From NCBI RefSeq assembly GCF_937976265.1, contig NZ_CALJRX010000340.1:1-17439 (forward strand): a stretch of 17,439 nt of DNA. The letters are read 5' to 3'. Both the position numbers and the translations under genes were made by a program. This DNA is from an uncultured Haemophilus sp. (GTDB lineage: Bacteria > Pseudomonadota > Gammaproteobacteria > Enterobacterales > Pasteurellaceae). Each line of letters starts with the position of its first letter. Position 1 is the first letter of the stretch. A model generated the notes under the pieces. That model saw only the letters and a program-made list of their open reading frames with translations, had not been told where the DNA came from and searched no databases. Below, piece after piece: positions 5,486 to 13,078 of this stretch.

Positions 5486-6871
5486 ATGAACGAAACAAAC
5501 ACAACAAAAAATTATAAAAGTGGGATTATCTTTCTGCTGGCGATAGCCTGTTTTTTTATTTTGTTAAAAGCTTTACCTTTTGCGCCTAAGGAAAATGCTG
5601 GTTTAGCATTATTAGCCTTTGTAGCGATTCTTTGGTTAACTGAGGCATTACATGTAACTGTTACTGCGCTATTAGTGCCTTTGCTTGCGATTGCACTTGA
5701 TTTAGTGACAACCAAGCAAGCTTTAGTTGCCTTTGCTGATCCAACCATTTTCTTATTCTTTGGTGGATTTGCTTTAGCGACGGCTTTGCATATACAAAAG
5801 CTTGATAAAATGATTGCTAATAAAATCATGACGATGGCTCGTGGTAATTTATTGGTTGCTGTGATGTACCTTTTCTCTATTACAGCTTTCCTTTCTATGT
5901 GGATGAGTAACACTGCGACAGCAGCAATGATGTTACCTTTAGCCATGGGGATCTTAAGCCAACTTGATAAAGAAAAAGAACACAATACTTATGTTTTCGT
6001 ATTATTGGGTATTGCATATAGTGCAAGTATTGGTGGTATGGGAACATTAGTAGGTAGTCCACCAAATGCTATCGTCGCAAGTAACTTACATTTAACCTTC
6101 TCAGATTGGTTATGGTATGGTTTGCCAATTATGATTATTTTGATGCCATTAATGGTTGGTACACTTTTCATTGTGTTTAAACCAAAACTTAATTTACGTT
6201 TTGAGCAAAACTTTGAACGCATTGAAATGAATAACCAACGCGTTTTAACCCTTGTAATTTTTGCTGTGATTGCACTTTGTTGGGTATTTAGTAGTTATAT
6301 TAATCCAATGATTTCAGGTGTATTTGGTCTTGCCAAAAATATCGGTAGTTTTGATAGCGTGGTCGCATTGCTTGCTGCTGTCATCATTTGTTCTACTGGT
6401 GTCGCAAATTGGAAACAAATTCAAGAAAATACTGACTGGGGCGTATTGATGCTTTTCGGTGGTGGTTTAACCTTGAGTGCAGTGTTAAAAGATTCTGGTG
6501 CAAGTAAAGTTTTAGCTGACGGTATTGTATTCTTAGTTCAAGGGCAACATTACTACCTTATTGGTTTATTGGTCGCAACCTTCATCATTTTCTTAACTGA
6601 ATTCACTTCCAATACCGCAAGTGCCGCGTTATTAGTACCAATCTTTATTTCTATCGCACAATCTCTCGGTATGCCGGAAATTGGTCTTGCGTTAATTATC
6701 GGTTTAGGTGCATCTTGTGCCTTTATGTTACCGGTAGCAACACCGCCAAATGCAATTGTATTTGGTACAGGTGAAGTTCGTCAAAGTGACATGATCAAAG
6801 CCGGATTTATCTTAAATATTGTGTGTGTATTAGTTATCGCGACAATCGGATATTATTTCTGGTTGAATTAA
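5486..6871 (+). CDS. DASS/SLC13-family anion:Na+ symporter
   Basis: An inner-membrane transporter of the divalent anion:Na+ symporter family (VcINDY relatives), probably taking up C4-dicarboxylates such as succinate, though sulfate or tricarboxylates are possible. The protein is 461 residues from the ATG at 5486, which has a GGAGG site 6 bases upstream; the in-frame TTG 12 bases earlier overlaps that site and is rejected. Both inverted-repeat halves carry the family signatures. SNTATAAMMLPL (SNT at residues 141-143) and EFTSNTASAALLVPI (SNT at 375-377) are the substrate and sodium motifs. GSPPNAIVAS (from 190) and ATPPNAIVFGTG (from 418) are the paired proline-rich turns. About eleven membrane segments are apparent. 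It resembles the uncharacterised H. influenzae transporter of this family. A candidate CRP site and promoter lie upstream and a bidirectional terminator downstream. Confidence 0.9.
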   Translation: MNETNTTKNYKSGIIFLLAIACFFILLKALPFAPKENAGLALLAFVAILWLTEALHVTVTALLVPLLAIALDLVTTKQALVAFADPTIFLFFGGFALATALHIQKLDKMIANKIMTMARGNLLVAVMYLFSITAFLSMWMSNTATAAMMLPLAMGILSQLDKEKEHNTYVFVLLGIAYSASIGGMGTLVGSPPNAIVASNLHLTFSDWLWYGLPIMIILMPLMVGTLFIVFKPKLNLRFEQNFERIEMNNQRVLTLVIFAVIALCWVFSSYINPMISGVFGLAKNIGSFDSVVALLAAVIICSTGVANWKQIQENTDWGVLMLFGGGLTLSAVLKDSGASKVLADGIVFLVQGQHYYLIGLLVATFIIFLTEFTSNTASAALLVPIFISIAQSLGMPEIGLALIIGLGASCAFMLPVATPPNAIVFGTGEVRQSDMIKAGFILNIVCVLVIATIGYYFWLN

Positions 6872-6882
6872 TCCTATAAAAG

Positions 6883-6922
6883 AAAAGGGCGTGTTGGATA
6901 TAATTTAACACGCCCTTTTATT
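6883..6922. terminator. Bidirectional terminator, DASS gene / plsB
   Basis: AAAAGGGCGTGTT (6883-6895) and AACACGCCCTTTT (6907-6919) form a 13-bp stem with an 11-base loop, with T-rich sequence on both sides. It sits between the convergent DASS gene and plsB. Confidence 0.9.
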
Positions 6923-6935
6923 ATTTCAGTAAAGA

Positions 6936-9392
6936 TTATTCATCTTTATTTGATTTATCCTCTTCTTCTACTTCAATCTCAACTTCATCTGCTTTATCTG
7001 CCGCGCCGTTGATCGTTAAGCAAATCTCGCTAGAAATCAAATGCTCTAAGATTGTGGCAAGCTCGTGTAATTTTTCTTTGTCATCATCGAAATAGCCTTC
7101 TTCTTTCAAGTTAGCAATAAAGGCCGAGAATACCGCTTTATCAAAGAATTCTGGCGCATTAATACCATGTAATACGGAAAGACGCTGTGCCACCAATTGG
7201 CTTTCTTTTTCGAGTAAACCACGGGCAATTTCAGGATCTCTACGCAAAATACTCACAGTAATATAGTAGCGTTGTAAGATTTCACGCATACCTGCAGACC
7301 AAAGTTGTAAAATACGAACTTTAGCGCGGTGGATAGACAAGAAATTATCATTAGCTTGGATGACTTCTTGACGCGCGAATTCATCTATAATAGCTTTAAT
7401 TTGTGTATTTAATTCTTCTTCAGTGAAATGAAGGAAGAGTTCACCTTTTAAGAATGGATAAATTTTACGTACCGCATCCAATAATAAATCTTTTTGAATC
7501 GCTTCATAATGTAAAACGATACTCGCAACAAGTGAAGGCAACACAAATAAGTGTTGAATATTATTGCGGTAATACGTCATGAGAACAGCAGAATTACGTT
7601 CTAAACGAATAATTTCCCCAAAGTTATCTTTTTCAACTAATACCCCCACACGGTCTAAGCTTAATACGTGGTCAAGCATCGCTTTTGGTGTATCAGTTGG
7701 CAGTACCACATCAGTAGAATACGGTACGTTCTTTAACATGTCTTGATAACTAGAGAGTTGTTCTAATAACTGTTCATGAGAAAGTGCACGTTGACGAGAA
7801 GAGAGGAGTGCAGTCCCCACTAAATTCATCGCATTGACGGCTGCAGCTTTATTAATATTTACCATTACTTGATTAGAAACAGCTCCAACCGCATGGTTAA
7901 ACCAGTGTGGTTTATCTTCATGATGTTGTTCTTTCCATTCCGGATAATGATGATTGAGGTAATTAGAAAGTGTAATTGGCTCACCGAAATTCACAAAGCC
8001 TTGACCTAAATTACGTAATTTTTTAATCACACGTAGAACTAAGCCCGCATTTTCTTTTTCTTTCGCTGCGCCACGTAATTCTTTCGCGTAAGTATCTACT
8101 TCTAATACGTGCTCATAACCGATATACACGGGCACCACAGAAATTGGACGCGTTTGATTATGTTGAAGTGCTTGTAGCGTCATTGACATCATACCGGTTT
8201 TCGGTGCAAGCAAGCGACCTGTACGCGAACGACCACCTTCAATAAAGTATTCGACGGAATAACCACGGTGGAATAATTCCCCTAAATATTCACGGAAAAT
8301 TGCAGAATAAAGGCGGTTACCTTTAAAGGTACGGCGAATAAAGAATGCCCCCCAGCTACGGAATAAAGGACCCGCTGGCCAGAAGTTTAAGTTGATCCCT
8401 GCTGCAATGTGTGGTGGTACAAGACCTTGGTGATAGAGCACATAAGAAAGCAATAAATAGTCAATGTGGCTACGGTGACAAGGCACATAAACAATCTCAT
8501 GTCCTTCTAGCGCAAGTTTACGCACACGGTCCGCATTTTGTACATCAATCCCTGAATACAGTTTGTTCCATAACCAACTTAAAAAACGATCCGCTGCACG
8601 AAGGCTAGAATGGCTTACATTTGCCGCGATTTCATGAAGAATTTTTTCGGCTTCAGCATAGGCTTTCTCGCGGCTGATATTTTTTGATTTTGCCTCATCT
8701 TCGATCGCATTTTGAATTGCTTGGGAATTTAATAGCTTATTAAACATCGCTTCGCGGTTTGGTAAGCGAGGACCAGTAGCGGAAATGCGTTGTTTAGCAA
8801 AGTGCATTTTTGCCACGCGAGCCAGTTTTTGCGCAATTTTTTCATCTGAACCGTGCTCATTTACCATGTAACGCAAGGAAACCGCTTGAGAAAAACGCAC
8901 AAAAGTATCACGTCCAAACCAAATTGCTGCAAAGGTTTTCTGAAGACCATTTAATAAACGCAGATAGGGTAAGCTTGCTTCATCTTCTTTACCAGGTGAA
9001 CGTCCCCAAAGCACAGAAACAGGGATCAGTTGTACATCTAAATCGGCTGCATCACGGTGCAGTTCTAAGTATTTATTGAAGACTTTAACAGTTTCATCTT
9101 TTGCGCCTTTTGATTTAAAAAAGTGGCGACCTTCGTCTAAATAGACATAACGTGGTAATGCTACGCCATCAATCACATTCTTTTCAGCTGGATCAGGCAA
9201 ACCTACACTCAAACAGTTACGACGGAAAATCACGAAGTCAGTTTGAGAGGTATAAGGTAAAACATAAAGAATAGGTTGATTGATATTGAGTTGAAGCTCT
9301 TCGATGGGTTGAGCAGGAATAGGATTATTTTTTACTAAAACCGAAAGCGGTAATTCTAATAATTTACGATAAGTACTTACGATGCCAGACAT
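6936..9392 (-). CDS. plsB: PlsB, glycerol-3-phosphate 1-O-acyltransferase
   Basis: PlsB is the membrane-associated enzyme that acylates the sn-1 position of glycerol-3-phosphate from acyl-CoA or acyl-ACP, the first step of phospholipid synthesis. From the ATG at 9392 the protein has 818 residues (E. coli 807), and its start MSGIVSTYRKLLELPLSVL aligns with E. coli MSGW; an in-frame ATG at 9419 would add nine residues. AGAGAA lies about 9 bases upstream of the chosen start. Acyltransferase block I is CHRSHIDY, with His306 and Asp311 at the same numbers as the catalytic HX4D pair of E. coli. Later blocks are GNRLYSAIFREYLGELF, VEYFIEGGRSRTGR and PISVVPVYIGYEH. The C-terminal regulatory half is complete (ERLSVLHGIN-type region AQRLSVLHGINAPEFFDK), ending in a very acidic tail. 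It is divergent from lexA; E. coli has plsB-dgkA-lexA. Confidence 0.95.
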   Translation of the reverse strand: MSGIVSTYRKLLELPLSVLVKNNPIPAQPIEELQLNINQPILYVLPYTSQTDFVIFRRNCLSVGLPDPAEKNVIDGVALPRYVYLDEGRHFFKSKGAKDETVKVFNKYLELHRDAADLDVQLIPVSVLWGRSPGKEDEASLPYLRLLNGLQKTFAAIWFGRDTFVRFSQAVSLRYMVNEHGSDEKIAQKLARVAKMHFAKQRISATGPRLPNREAMFNKLLNSQAIQNAIEDEAKSKNISREKAYAEAEKILHEIAANVSHSSLRAADRFLSWLWNKLYSGIDVQNADRVRKLALEGHEIVYVPCHRSHIDYLLLSYVLYHQGLVPPHIAAGINLNFWPAGPLFRSWGAFFIRRTFKGNRLYSAIFREYLGELFHRGYSVEYFIEGGRSRTGRLLAPKTGMMSMTLQALQHNQTRPISVVPVYIGYEHVLEVDTYAKELRGAAKEKENAGLVLRVIKKLRNLGQGFVNFGEPITLSNYLNHHYPEWKEQHHEDKPHWFNHAVGAVSNQVMVNINKAAAVNAMNLVGTALLSSRQRALSHEQLLEQLSSYQDMLKNVPYSTDVVLPTDTPKAMLDHVLSLDRVGVLVEKDNFGEIIRLERNSAVLMTYYRNNIQHLFVLPSLVASIVLHYEAIQKDLLLDAVRKIYPFLKGELFLHFTEEELNTQIKAIIDEFARQEVIQANDNFLSIHRAKVRILQLWSAGMREILQRYYITVSILRRDPEIARGLLEKESQLVAQRLSVLHGINAPEFFDKAVFSAFIANLKEEGYFDDDKEKLHELATILEHLISSEICLTINGAADKADEVEIEVEEEDKSNKDE

Positions 9393-9437
9393 AATTAATA
9401 TTCTCTTTTTGTTAGACATTTCTAGGTATTATCAGGC

Positions 9438-9459
9438 ATTTTAACACATTCGACCAGTC
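9438..9459 (-). promoter_or_regulatory. Possible plsB -10 box and FadR-like half-site
   Basis: On the minus strand TAAAAT (9443-9438) is a candidate -10 for plsB. Immediately upstream, plus-strand bases 9443-9459 contain CGACCAG, identical to one half of known E. coli FadR operators; the other half matches poorly (overall about 11 of 16 consensus positions). Weak evidence, given because plsB is a lipid gene. Confidence 0.3.
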
Positions 9460-9518
9460 AAACTCTAAAAATTTACATTGAGATTTATGATGAACACTCA
9501 AAAATATGAAAAAAATTG

Positions 9519-9527
9519 ACCGCACTT
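9519..9527 (-). repeat. Single uptake sequence between plsB and lexA
   Basis: ACCGCACTT on the plus strand is a lone USS core in the 217-base plsB-lexA intergenic region, upstream of the lexA promoter and without an inverted partner. Confidence 0.85.
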
Positions 9528-9547
9528 TTATGGCTAGAAAATAGTTG

Positions 9548-9575
9548 TTGCAATTGCTATCTTTCTGTATATACT
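9548..9575 (+). promoter_or_regulatory. Putative lexA promoter
   Basis: TTGCAA (9548-9553) and TATACT (9570-9575) are 16 bases apart. The -10 box lies inside the first LexA operator, so bound LexA would block RNA polymerase directly. Confidence 0.65.
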
Positions 9576-9580
9576 AACAG
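9565..9580 (+). promoter_or_regulatory. LexA operator (SOS box 1)
   Basis: CTGTATATACTAACAG fits CTGT-N8-ACAG and differs little from the E. coli lexA operator. It overlaps the predicted -10 box. Confidence 0.93.
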
Positions 9581-9585
9581 TTATT

Positions 9586-9601
9586 CTGTATAAAGTAACA
9601 G
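9586..9601 (+). promoter_or_regulatory. LexA operator (SOS box 2)
   Basis: CTGTATAAAGTAACAG fits CTGT-N8-ACAG. The two boxes are separated by five bases (21 bases centre to centre), the same tandem arrangement as in front of E. coli lexA. The last bases of box 2 overlap the ribosome site CAGGAG. Confidence 0.93.
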
Positions 9602-9609
9602 GAGTGTAT

Positions 9610-10236
9610 ATGAGACCATTAACTGCCAGACAACAAGAAGTACTGGAACTCTTAAAGCGCCATTTAGAAACCACGGGTATGCCGCCAACTCGTGCAGAAA
9701 TTTCTCGTGAATTAGGCTTTAAATCCCCTAATGCGGCGGAAGAACACTTAAAAGCACTTGCTCGTAAAGGTGCAATTGAAATTGTTGCGGGGGCTTCTCG
9801 CGGTATTCGCATTATCGATGACAGTGCAAATGATGAGGAAGAAGAAGGCTTACCACTCATTGGTCGTGTGGCAGCAGGGGAACCTATTTTAGCGGAGCAA
9901 CACATTGAAGGCACTTATCGTGTTGATGCGAATATGTTTAAGCCACAAGCTGACTTTTTATTAAAAGTATATGGTCAATCCATGAAAGATATCGGCATTT
10001 TAGATGGCGATCTTCTTGCCGTACATAGCACAAAAGATGTGCGAAATGGACAGATTGTTGTTGCCCGAATTGAAGATGAAGTGACAGTAAAACGCTTAGA
10101 ACGCAAAGGTTCAGTTATTTATCTGCATGCAGAAAATGAAGAGTTTCAACCGATTGTCGTTAATCTTGAAGAACAACCTCATTTTGAAATTGAAGGGATT
10201 GCAGTAGGGATCATTCGTAATAACGCTTGGATGTAA
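9610..10236 (+). CDS. lexA: LexA, SOS repressor
   Basis: LexA represses SOS genes and cleaves itself when RecA is activated by DNA damage. The ATG at 9610, preceded by CAGGAG, gives 208 residues and aligns with the E. coli N-terminus (MRPLTARQQEV); the in-frame GTG six bases upstream is rejected. The winged helix-turn-helix covers about residues 1-70, with PPTRAEISRELGFKSPNAAEEHL as the recognition region. The Ala89-Gly90 pair in GRVAAGEP is the cleavage site. Ser124 (GQSMKDIGI) and Lys161 (VTVKRL) are the catalytic dyad. All lie five residues later than in E. coli because of a longer acidic linker (DEEEEGL). Two SOS boxes upstream indicate autorepression. dapF follows on the same strand with its own promoter. 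Confidence 0.97.
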   Translation: MRPLTARQQEVLELLKRHLETTGMPPTRAEISRELGFKSPNAAEEHLKALARKGAIEIVAGASRGIRIIDDSANDEEEEGLPLIGRVAAGEPILAEQHIEGTYRVDANMFKPQADFLLKVYGQSMKDIGILDGDLLAVHSTKDVRNGQIVVARIEDEVTVKRLERKGSVIYLHAENEEFQPIVVNLEEQPHFEIEGIAVGIIRNNAWM

Positions 10237-10241
10237 TGATG

Positions 10242-10282
10242 AAAGTGCGGTGAGAAAATAAAGTGTTTTTTGACCGCACTTT
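10242..10282 (+). terminator. USS-pair hairpin after lexA (weak terminator)
   Basis: AAAGTGCGGT (10242-10251) and ACCGCACTTT (10273-10282) can form a 10-bp stem, but the loop is 21 bases and GTCTATTC follows instead of a T tract. It may be an inefficient terminator of lexA or simply an inverted uptake pair. Confidence 0.45.
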
Positions 10283-10297
10283 GTCTATTCTGGCTAT

Positions 10298-10326
10298 TTG
10301 CCATTCGGCTTATTGCTCTCTATAAT
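10298..10326 (+). promoter_or_regulatory. dapF promoter
   Basis: TTGCCA (10298-10303) and a perfect TATAAT (10321-10326) are 17 bases apart. This near-consensus sigma-70 promoter gives a leader of roughly 25 bases before the dapF ATG and uncouples dapF from lexA. Confidence 0.82.
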
Positions 10327-10357
10327 GCCAAAAAATTTTCAAATCAAGGAAGGAAAC

Positions 10358-11182
10358 ATGCAGTTTTCCAAAATGCATGGCCTTGGCAATGACTTTGTCG
10401 TTGTTGATGCTGTGACACAAAATGCCTATTTTACCCCTGAAACCATTAAACGCTTAGCCGATCGTCATCGTGGAATTGGTTTTGATCAGCTTTTAATTGT
10501 TGAGCCACCTTATGATCCAGATTTAGATTTCCATTATCGTATTTTTAATGCAGATGGTAGTGAAGTGTCGCAATGTGGAAACGGGGCAAGATGTTTTGCG
10601 CGTTTTGTGACTTTAAAAGGGCTGACCAATAAAAAGGATATTGCAGTAAGCACGCAAAAAGGAAAAATGGTTTTAACGGTAAAAGAAGATGGGCAAATTC
10701 GCGTCAATATGGGCGAGCCGATTTGGGAACCCAATAAAATTCCTTTTACTGCCAACAAATTTGAAAAAAACTATATTTTACGTACCGATGTTCAAACGGT
10801 GCTTTGTGGTGCAGTATCAATGGGTAATCCACATTGTGTTGTTCAAGTGGACGATATTGAAACGGCCAATGTAGCAGAGTTAGGTCCATTATTAGAAAAT
10901 CACGAACGTTTTCCGGAAAGGGTAAACGCTGGATTTATGCAAGTCGTCAATCGTAACCACATTAAATTGCGTGTATATGAACGTGGTGCAGGTGAAACAC
11001 AAGCTTGTGGCAGTGGCGCTTGTGCTGCAGCGGCGGTAGGAATTATGCAAGGTCTACTTGATAACAAAGTGCAAGTTGATCTACCAGGTGGTAGCTTACT
11101 TATTGAATGGGAAGGCGTAGGCTCACCGCTTTATATGACTGGTGATGCGACTCATATCTATGATGGCAACATTCACCTTTAA
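10358..11182 (+). CDS. dapF: DapF, diaminopimelate epimerase
   Basis: DapF interconverts LL- and meso-diaminopimelate without a cofactor, supplying lysine and peptidoglycan. From the ATG at 10358, which follows AAGGAAGGAA, the protein is 274 residues, the usual length. The two catalytic cysteines are Cys73 (in SQCGNGARCFARF) and Cys217 (in GAGETQACGSGACAAA), the same numbers as in the structurally studied H. influenzae enzyme. The N-terminus MQFSKMHGLGNDFVVVD is canonical. The frame is open a further 20 codons upstream, but that extension would begin on the TTG of the -35 box and cover the promoter, so it is not coding. A 14-bp-stem bidirectional terminator follows the stop. Confidence 0.97.
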   Translation: MQFSKMHGLGNDFVVVDAVTQNAYFTPETIKRLADRHRGIGFDQLLIVEPPYDPDLDFHYRIFNADGSEVSQCGNGARCFARFVTLKGLTNKKDIAVSTQKGKMVLTVKEDGQIRVNMGEPIWEPNKIPFTANKFEKNYILRTDVQTVLCGAVSMGNPHCVVQVDDIETANVAELGPLLENHERFPERVNAGFMQVVNRNHIKLRVYERGAGETQACGSGACAAAAVGIMQGLLDNKVQVDLPGGSLLIEWEGVGSPLYMTGDATHIYDGNIHL

Positions 11183-11198
11183 GCTCGTCTAATCGAAT

Positions 11199-11231
11199 AA
11201 AAAATGCGTGGAAACTATCCACGCATTTTTT
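11199..11231. terminator. Bidirectional terminator, dapF / carbonic anhydrase
   Basis: AAAAAATGCGTGGA (11199-11212) and TCCACGCATTTTTT (11218-11231) form a 14-bp stem with a 5-base loop. The A and T runs give a T tract in either direction, suiting the convergent genes. Confidence 0.93.
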
Positions 11232-11233
11232 AT

Positions 11234-11986
11234 TTATTGTTCAATTACCACATCACGCTGATTTAATGGTTGCGTTGGGCGGTTGTTTCTCCCTGCCATT
11301 TCTTCTATCGCGGCAATTTGTGCTTTGCTTGCTTGAATTGGTGATTTAAAAATGGTCCAAGCCACGTTTTCACTACAAGGTGGAGTAGTGAGCGATCCAT
11401 CTAAGCGGAAGCGTGCCATCTCTTTTGGTATTAATGCTTTAATATCAATCGGTTGAGCCAATTTTTCTTTTTGTCCAACGGTGAGTTTTTTCTCAACGAC
11501 TGGCGCTAATGCTGCATTAGCTTCACCTTCATTGACCATTACGCCAACAACCGCCAAGGCTTTATCTTCACTTTGATGGACAAAATGAATTTCTAAAGGA
11601 TAATGTTGACGTTTAAAGGTATGCTCACTTGGTGTGTGAAAGTGAAATTGTTTTAAATAAAATCGTTTATTGTCAAGCGTAATAAATGGTGCATTTTCTT
11701 GTGCAACATTGACTTGCACGGCATGTCCATTGTTTTCTACTTGATACTCCGCAGGGAAGTAATTCATCTTAAATGGTCTATTTACCGCTTTCATGCCATC
11801 ATCTGCGTCAAGATTAACTGGCGATTGAACTTTCCCTAGCTTACAGGTTTGATATTCGGTGAGCAAATTACCCCAATGTTCAGGGCCTTCTTTCCCAGTA
11901 TAAGACCAATTCGCGTTATGCGTTTGGGTACATGATGCTGTGCTTAATGCGATAAGTAAGCTAGAAAGCAATAGACGAGTCTTCAT
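11234..11986 (-). CDS. Alpha-class carbonic anhydrase, exported
   Basis: Carbonic anhydrase interconverts CO2 and bicarbonate; the alpha class in Gram-negative bacteria is periplasmic. From the ATG at 11986 it has 250 residues. That start has AGGAG at 9 bases; the ATG three codons upstream touches the AGGAG and is rejected. Residues 1-18 form a signal peptide (MKTRLLLSSLLIALSTAS) followed by Cys19; TASC is a poor but possible lipobox, so lipid anchoring is uncertain. The three zinc ligands are His115 and His117 (QFHFHTPSEH) and His134 (EIHFVH). His88 (NNGHAV) matches the proton-shuttle position, and GSLTTPPC (from 197) carries the gatekeeping threonine. Cys48 and Cys204 match the conserved disulfide. 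A perfect 19-base palindrome lies about 110 bases upstream. I do not recall this gene in H. influenzae Rd, so it may be an accessory gene here. Confidence 0.92.
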   Translation of the reverse strand: MKTRLLLSSLLIALSTASCTQTHNANWSYTGKEGPEHWGNLLTEYQTCKLGKVQSPVNLDADDGMKAVNRPFKMNYFPAEYQVENNGHAVQVNVAQENAPFITLDNKRFYLKQFHFHTPSEHTFKRQHYPLEIHFVHQSEDKALAVVGVMVNEGEANAALAPVVEKKLTVGQKEKLAQPIDIKALIPKEMARFRLDGSLTTPPCSENVAWTIFKSPIQASKAQIAAIEEMAGRNNRPTQPLNQRDVVIEQ

Positions 11987-12093
11987 AAGGTACATCTCCT
12001 ATATTTATTGTACATGAATCCTTAATTGTACTAGTTTTTCATAATGATTTTTACGATGATTTTTCGACCTTGCTCAAATTTGGTTTAAATTTT

Positions 12094-12112
12094 TAACTCA
12101 TCGGATGAGTTA
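12094..12112. promoter_or_regulatory. Perfect 19-base palindrome, possible operator
   Basis: TAACTCATCGGATGAGTTA is a perfect inverted repeat (9-base arms, one central base) in the gap between dusC and the carbonic anhydrase gene. No T tract follows it on either strand, so it is unlikely to be a terminator. Size and symmetry suit a dimeric regulator, with some likeness to GntR/FadR-type operators (AACT-N9-AGTT). Candidate target: the carbonic anhydrase gene. Confidence 0.5.
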
Positions 12113-12135
12113 GAGCTAAAAAAACATCTATCCTG

Positions 12136-12144
12136 ACCGCACTT
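12136..12144 (-). repeat. Uptake sequence just after dusC
   Basis: ACCGCACTT on the plus strand is a single USS core lying one base beyond the dusC stop codon. No inverted partner is present, so unlike other USS sites near gene ends here it does not build a terminator. Confidence 0.85.
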
Positions 12145-12145
12145 T

Positions 12146-13078
12146 TTAGCCCTGACAGAGTCGTTCTCTCAGATCTTCTGCTGTTTTGCTGGTTTTAATT
12201 CGCTCAAAAACGATGTCCGCTTCAGGATATTCTTTATTGAGATAGCGTAACCATTGTTTGATTCGGGCAACATGATAAAAACCAGAATCATGGAAGTTTT
12301 CCATTTCTGCATATTTTTGCAAGATCTTTTGAATCTCCGCCCAAGGCATTTTTTCGCAATTTTGTTTAAGTACAAGGCTTAAGTTTGGGATATTTAATGC
12401 ACCACGCCCGACCATTAGATCTTCGCAACCTGTCGCTTTCAAACATGCTTGGCCATCTTCCCAACGCCAAATTTCACCGTTAGCAATCACTGGGATCGTT
12501 AAGCGAGATCTGACTTCACTAATTTTTTCCCAGTTAATCCGGTCAGCACGATAGCCATCGGTTTTGGTTCTGCCGTGAATAGTGATTTCAGTGGCGCCAC
12601 CTTGTTGTACGGCATCGGCAATTTCAAAAGCCTGTGAAGTGCAATCCCAACCTAATCGCACTTTTACACTGACAGGTAAATGACTCGGTACGGTTTTTCG
12701 TAAGGCTAGCGTCGCTTGATAAATTAGTTCAGGTTGCTTGAGAAGTGCTGCACCTCCGTTACTGCCATTAACGGTTTTGGATGGGCAGCCACAATTTAAA
12801 TCAATACCATGTGAGCCAAGCTCAATGGCACGATGGGCATTTTCAGCAAGACAGCTCGGATATTGACCTAAAAGTTGGACACGAACAGGTGTTCTAGAAG
12901 GTGTAAAGCCCTGATTTTTAAGTTCAGGGCAAAGACGATAAAAGACTTTTTCGGGTAAGAGTTGATCCACCACGCGGACAAATTCGGTGATGCAGAGATC
13001 ATATTCATTCACTTCGGTTAAAAGCTGGCGAACGAAAGGATCAAGCACCCCTTGCATGGGGGCGAGGATAACACGCAC
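12146..13078 (-). CDS. dusC: DusC, tRNA-dihydrouridine(16) synthase
   Basis: DusC is the FMN enzyme that reduces U16 in the D-loop of tRNAs with NADPH. The 310-residue protein matches E. coli DusC closely from the first residues (MRVILAPMQGVLD). The catalytic Cys98 is in DLNCGCPSKTVNGSNGGA. Further landmarks are VSVKVRLGWD, TIHGRTKTDGYRA, IPVIANGEIW and MVGRGALNIPNLS, all TIM-barrel FMN-binding elements, followed by the C-terminal helical tRNA-binding domain. It starts at GTG, whose G is also the last base of the djlA TAG stop (one-base overlap), so the two are translationally coupled; this start agrees with E. coli. No strong terminator follows, so some transcription may run on towards the carbonic anhydrase gene. 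Confidence 0.95.
   Translation of the reverse strand: MRVILAPMQGVLDPFVRQLLTEVNEYDLCITEFVRVVDQLLPEKVFYRLCPELKNQGFTPSRTPVRVQLLGQYPSCLAENAHRAIELGSHGIDLNCGCPSKTVNGSNGGAALLKQPELIYQATLALRKTVPSHLPVSVKVRLGWDCTSQAFEIADAVQQGGATEITIHGRTKTDGYRADRINWEKISEVRSRLTIPVIANGEIWRWEDGQACLKATGCEDLMVGRGALNIPNLSLVLKQNCEKMPWAEIQKILQKYAEMENFHDSGFYHVARIKQWLRYLNKEYPEADIVFERIKTSKTAEDLRERLCQG

Noticed and set aside
5512..5985. 157-residue open frame on the minus strand opposite the DASS transporter
   Set aside because: It is antisense to a well-conserved transporter with both SNT motifs, has no ribosome site or recognisable domain, and its composition is that expected from the reverse of a membrane protein gene.
9534..9914. 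126-residue minus-strand open frame over lexA and its promoter
   Set aside because: It covers the SOS boxes and the LexA DNA-binding domain in antisense, and its predicted protein is serine/arginine-rich low complexity without homology signals.
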